This document shows, in pieces, positions 51,948 through 52,057 of a DNA stretch of 52,057 nt (within the stretch, counting starts at the first letter, position 1; the number at the start of each line of letters is the position of its first letter). The notes under the pieces are model-generated. The model was not told the origin of the DNA. It did no database searches and was given only the letters and a program-made list of their open reading frames with translations. Source of the stretch: Ventricola sp036297385 (GTDB lineage: Bacteria; Bacillota; Clostridia; Christensenellales; Aristaeellaceae); the NCBI GenBank assembly GCA_036297385.1, contig JAXJLD010000116.1:1-52057 (forward strand), given 5' to 3'. The translations under genes were made by a program, and so were the position numbers.

Positions 51948-52023
51948 TCGGGTTTGCTGATGAACACATTTTATCCTGTTTTCTGATAGAAATGCGTGAT
52001 AGGCGCGAAGCGAAGAAGGGAGT

Positions 52024-52044
52024 CTGAGGGACAGCGTCCCTCAG
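52024..52044. terminator. Hairpin after the DUF4091 gene
   Basis: CTGAGGGAC-AGC-GTCCCTCAG, a perfect 9-bp stem; the T-run is weak, so it may be a repeated palindromic element rather than a terminator. Confidence 0.5.
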
Positions 52045-52057
52045 GCAGGTTTGGGCG

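Overview
The window looks like genomic DNA of a gut Clostridia-type Firmicute. It carries most of one Tn1549/CTn-type integrative and conjugative element (ICE) that ends next to a tRNA-Thr gene, followed by about 4 kb of ordinary chromosome. Support comes from the strong AGGAGG ribosome binding sites with many TTG/GTG starts, the TTGACA-N17-TATAAT type promoters, and the Firmicute ICE families present (TrbL-like, PrgI, VirB4, NlpC/P60, DUF4315, DUF4366, TopB, TTRAP, TnpV, DUF3849, MobC, CD1845, relaxase, Xis, Int). The genus cannot be told from the sequence.

Layout. (1) 1-25.7 kb, plus strand: the conjugation module. It begins in a beheaded Maff2-type small membrane protein, then has the mating-channel genes (TrbL-like, PrgI, VirB4), two NlpC/P60 wall hydrolases, DUF4315/DUF4366, topoisomerase III, small accessory genes and a 2545-residue methylase/helicase with TnpV encoded inside it in another frame. 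A chagasin-like secreted inhibitor, DUF3849, a DUF3846-like protein, MobC, CD1845 and the relaxase follow. (2) 25.9-29.6 kb: three overlapping minus-strand tyrosine recombinases between matched inverted ends, i.e. a RIT (recombinase-in-trio) element. (3) 29.6-45 kb: a visibly AT-richer cargo region. It holds secreted SH3/peptidoglycan-binding proteins on the minus strand and secreted proteins of unknown function on the plus strand. It also has ECF-type promoters followed by decayed sigma-factor starts, a sigma/anti-sigma operon whose sigma gene has an in-frame stop, three related sigma-region-4-like regulators, and a divergent XRE pair. (4) 45.1-47.8 kb: HTH regulator, xis, int and putative integrase arm sites. 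(5) 47.8-52.1 kb: tRNA-Thr with its terminator, DUF2871, a TetR regulator, a secreted peptidoglycan-binding protein and a DUF4091 glycosidase-like protein.

The most unusual feature is a short element of about 65 nt present four times (near 32.26, 35.63, 38.58 and 39.71 kb). It lies upstream of minus-strand cargo genes. Its inner loop sequences are nearly invariant, while its outer stem changes sequence from copy to copy and still pairs. I read it as an undescribed structured leader RNA. Next to it, three copies of a GAAC-N17-CGTCTA promoter drive sigma-gene remnants. Together they suggest a family of repeated, ECF/RNA-controlled cell-surface modules collected as ICE cargo. The function of the modules is not known; the link to envelope stress or peptidoglycan sensing is inference from the domains.
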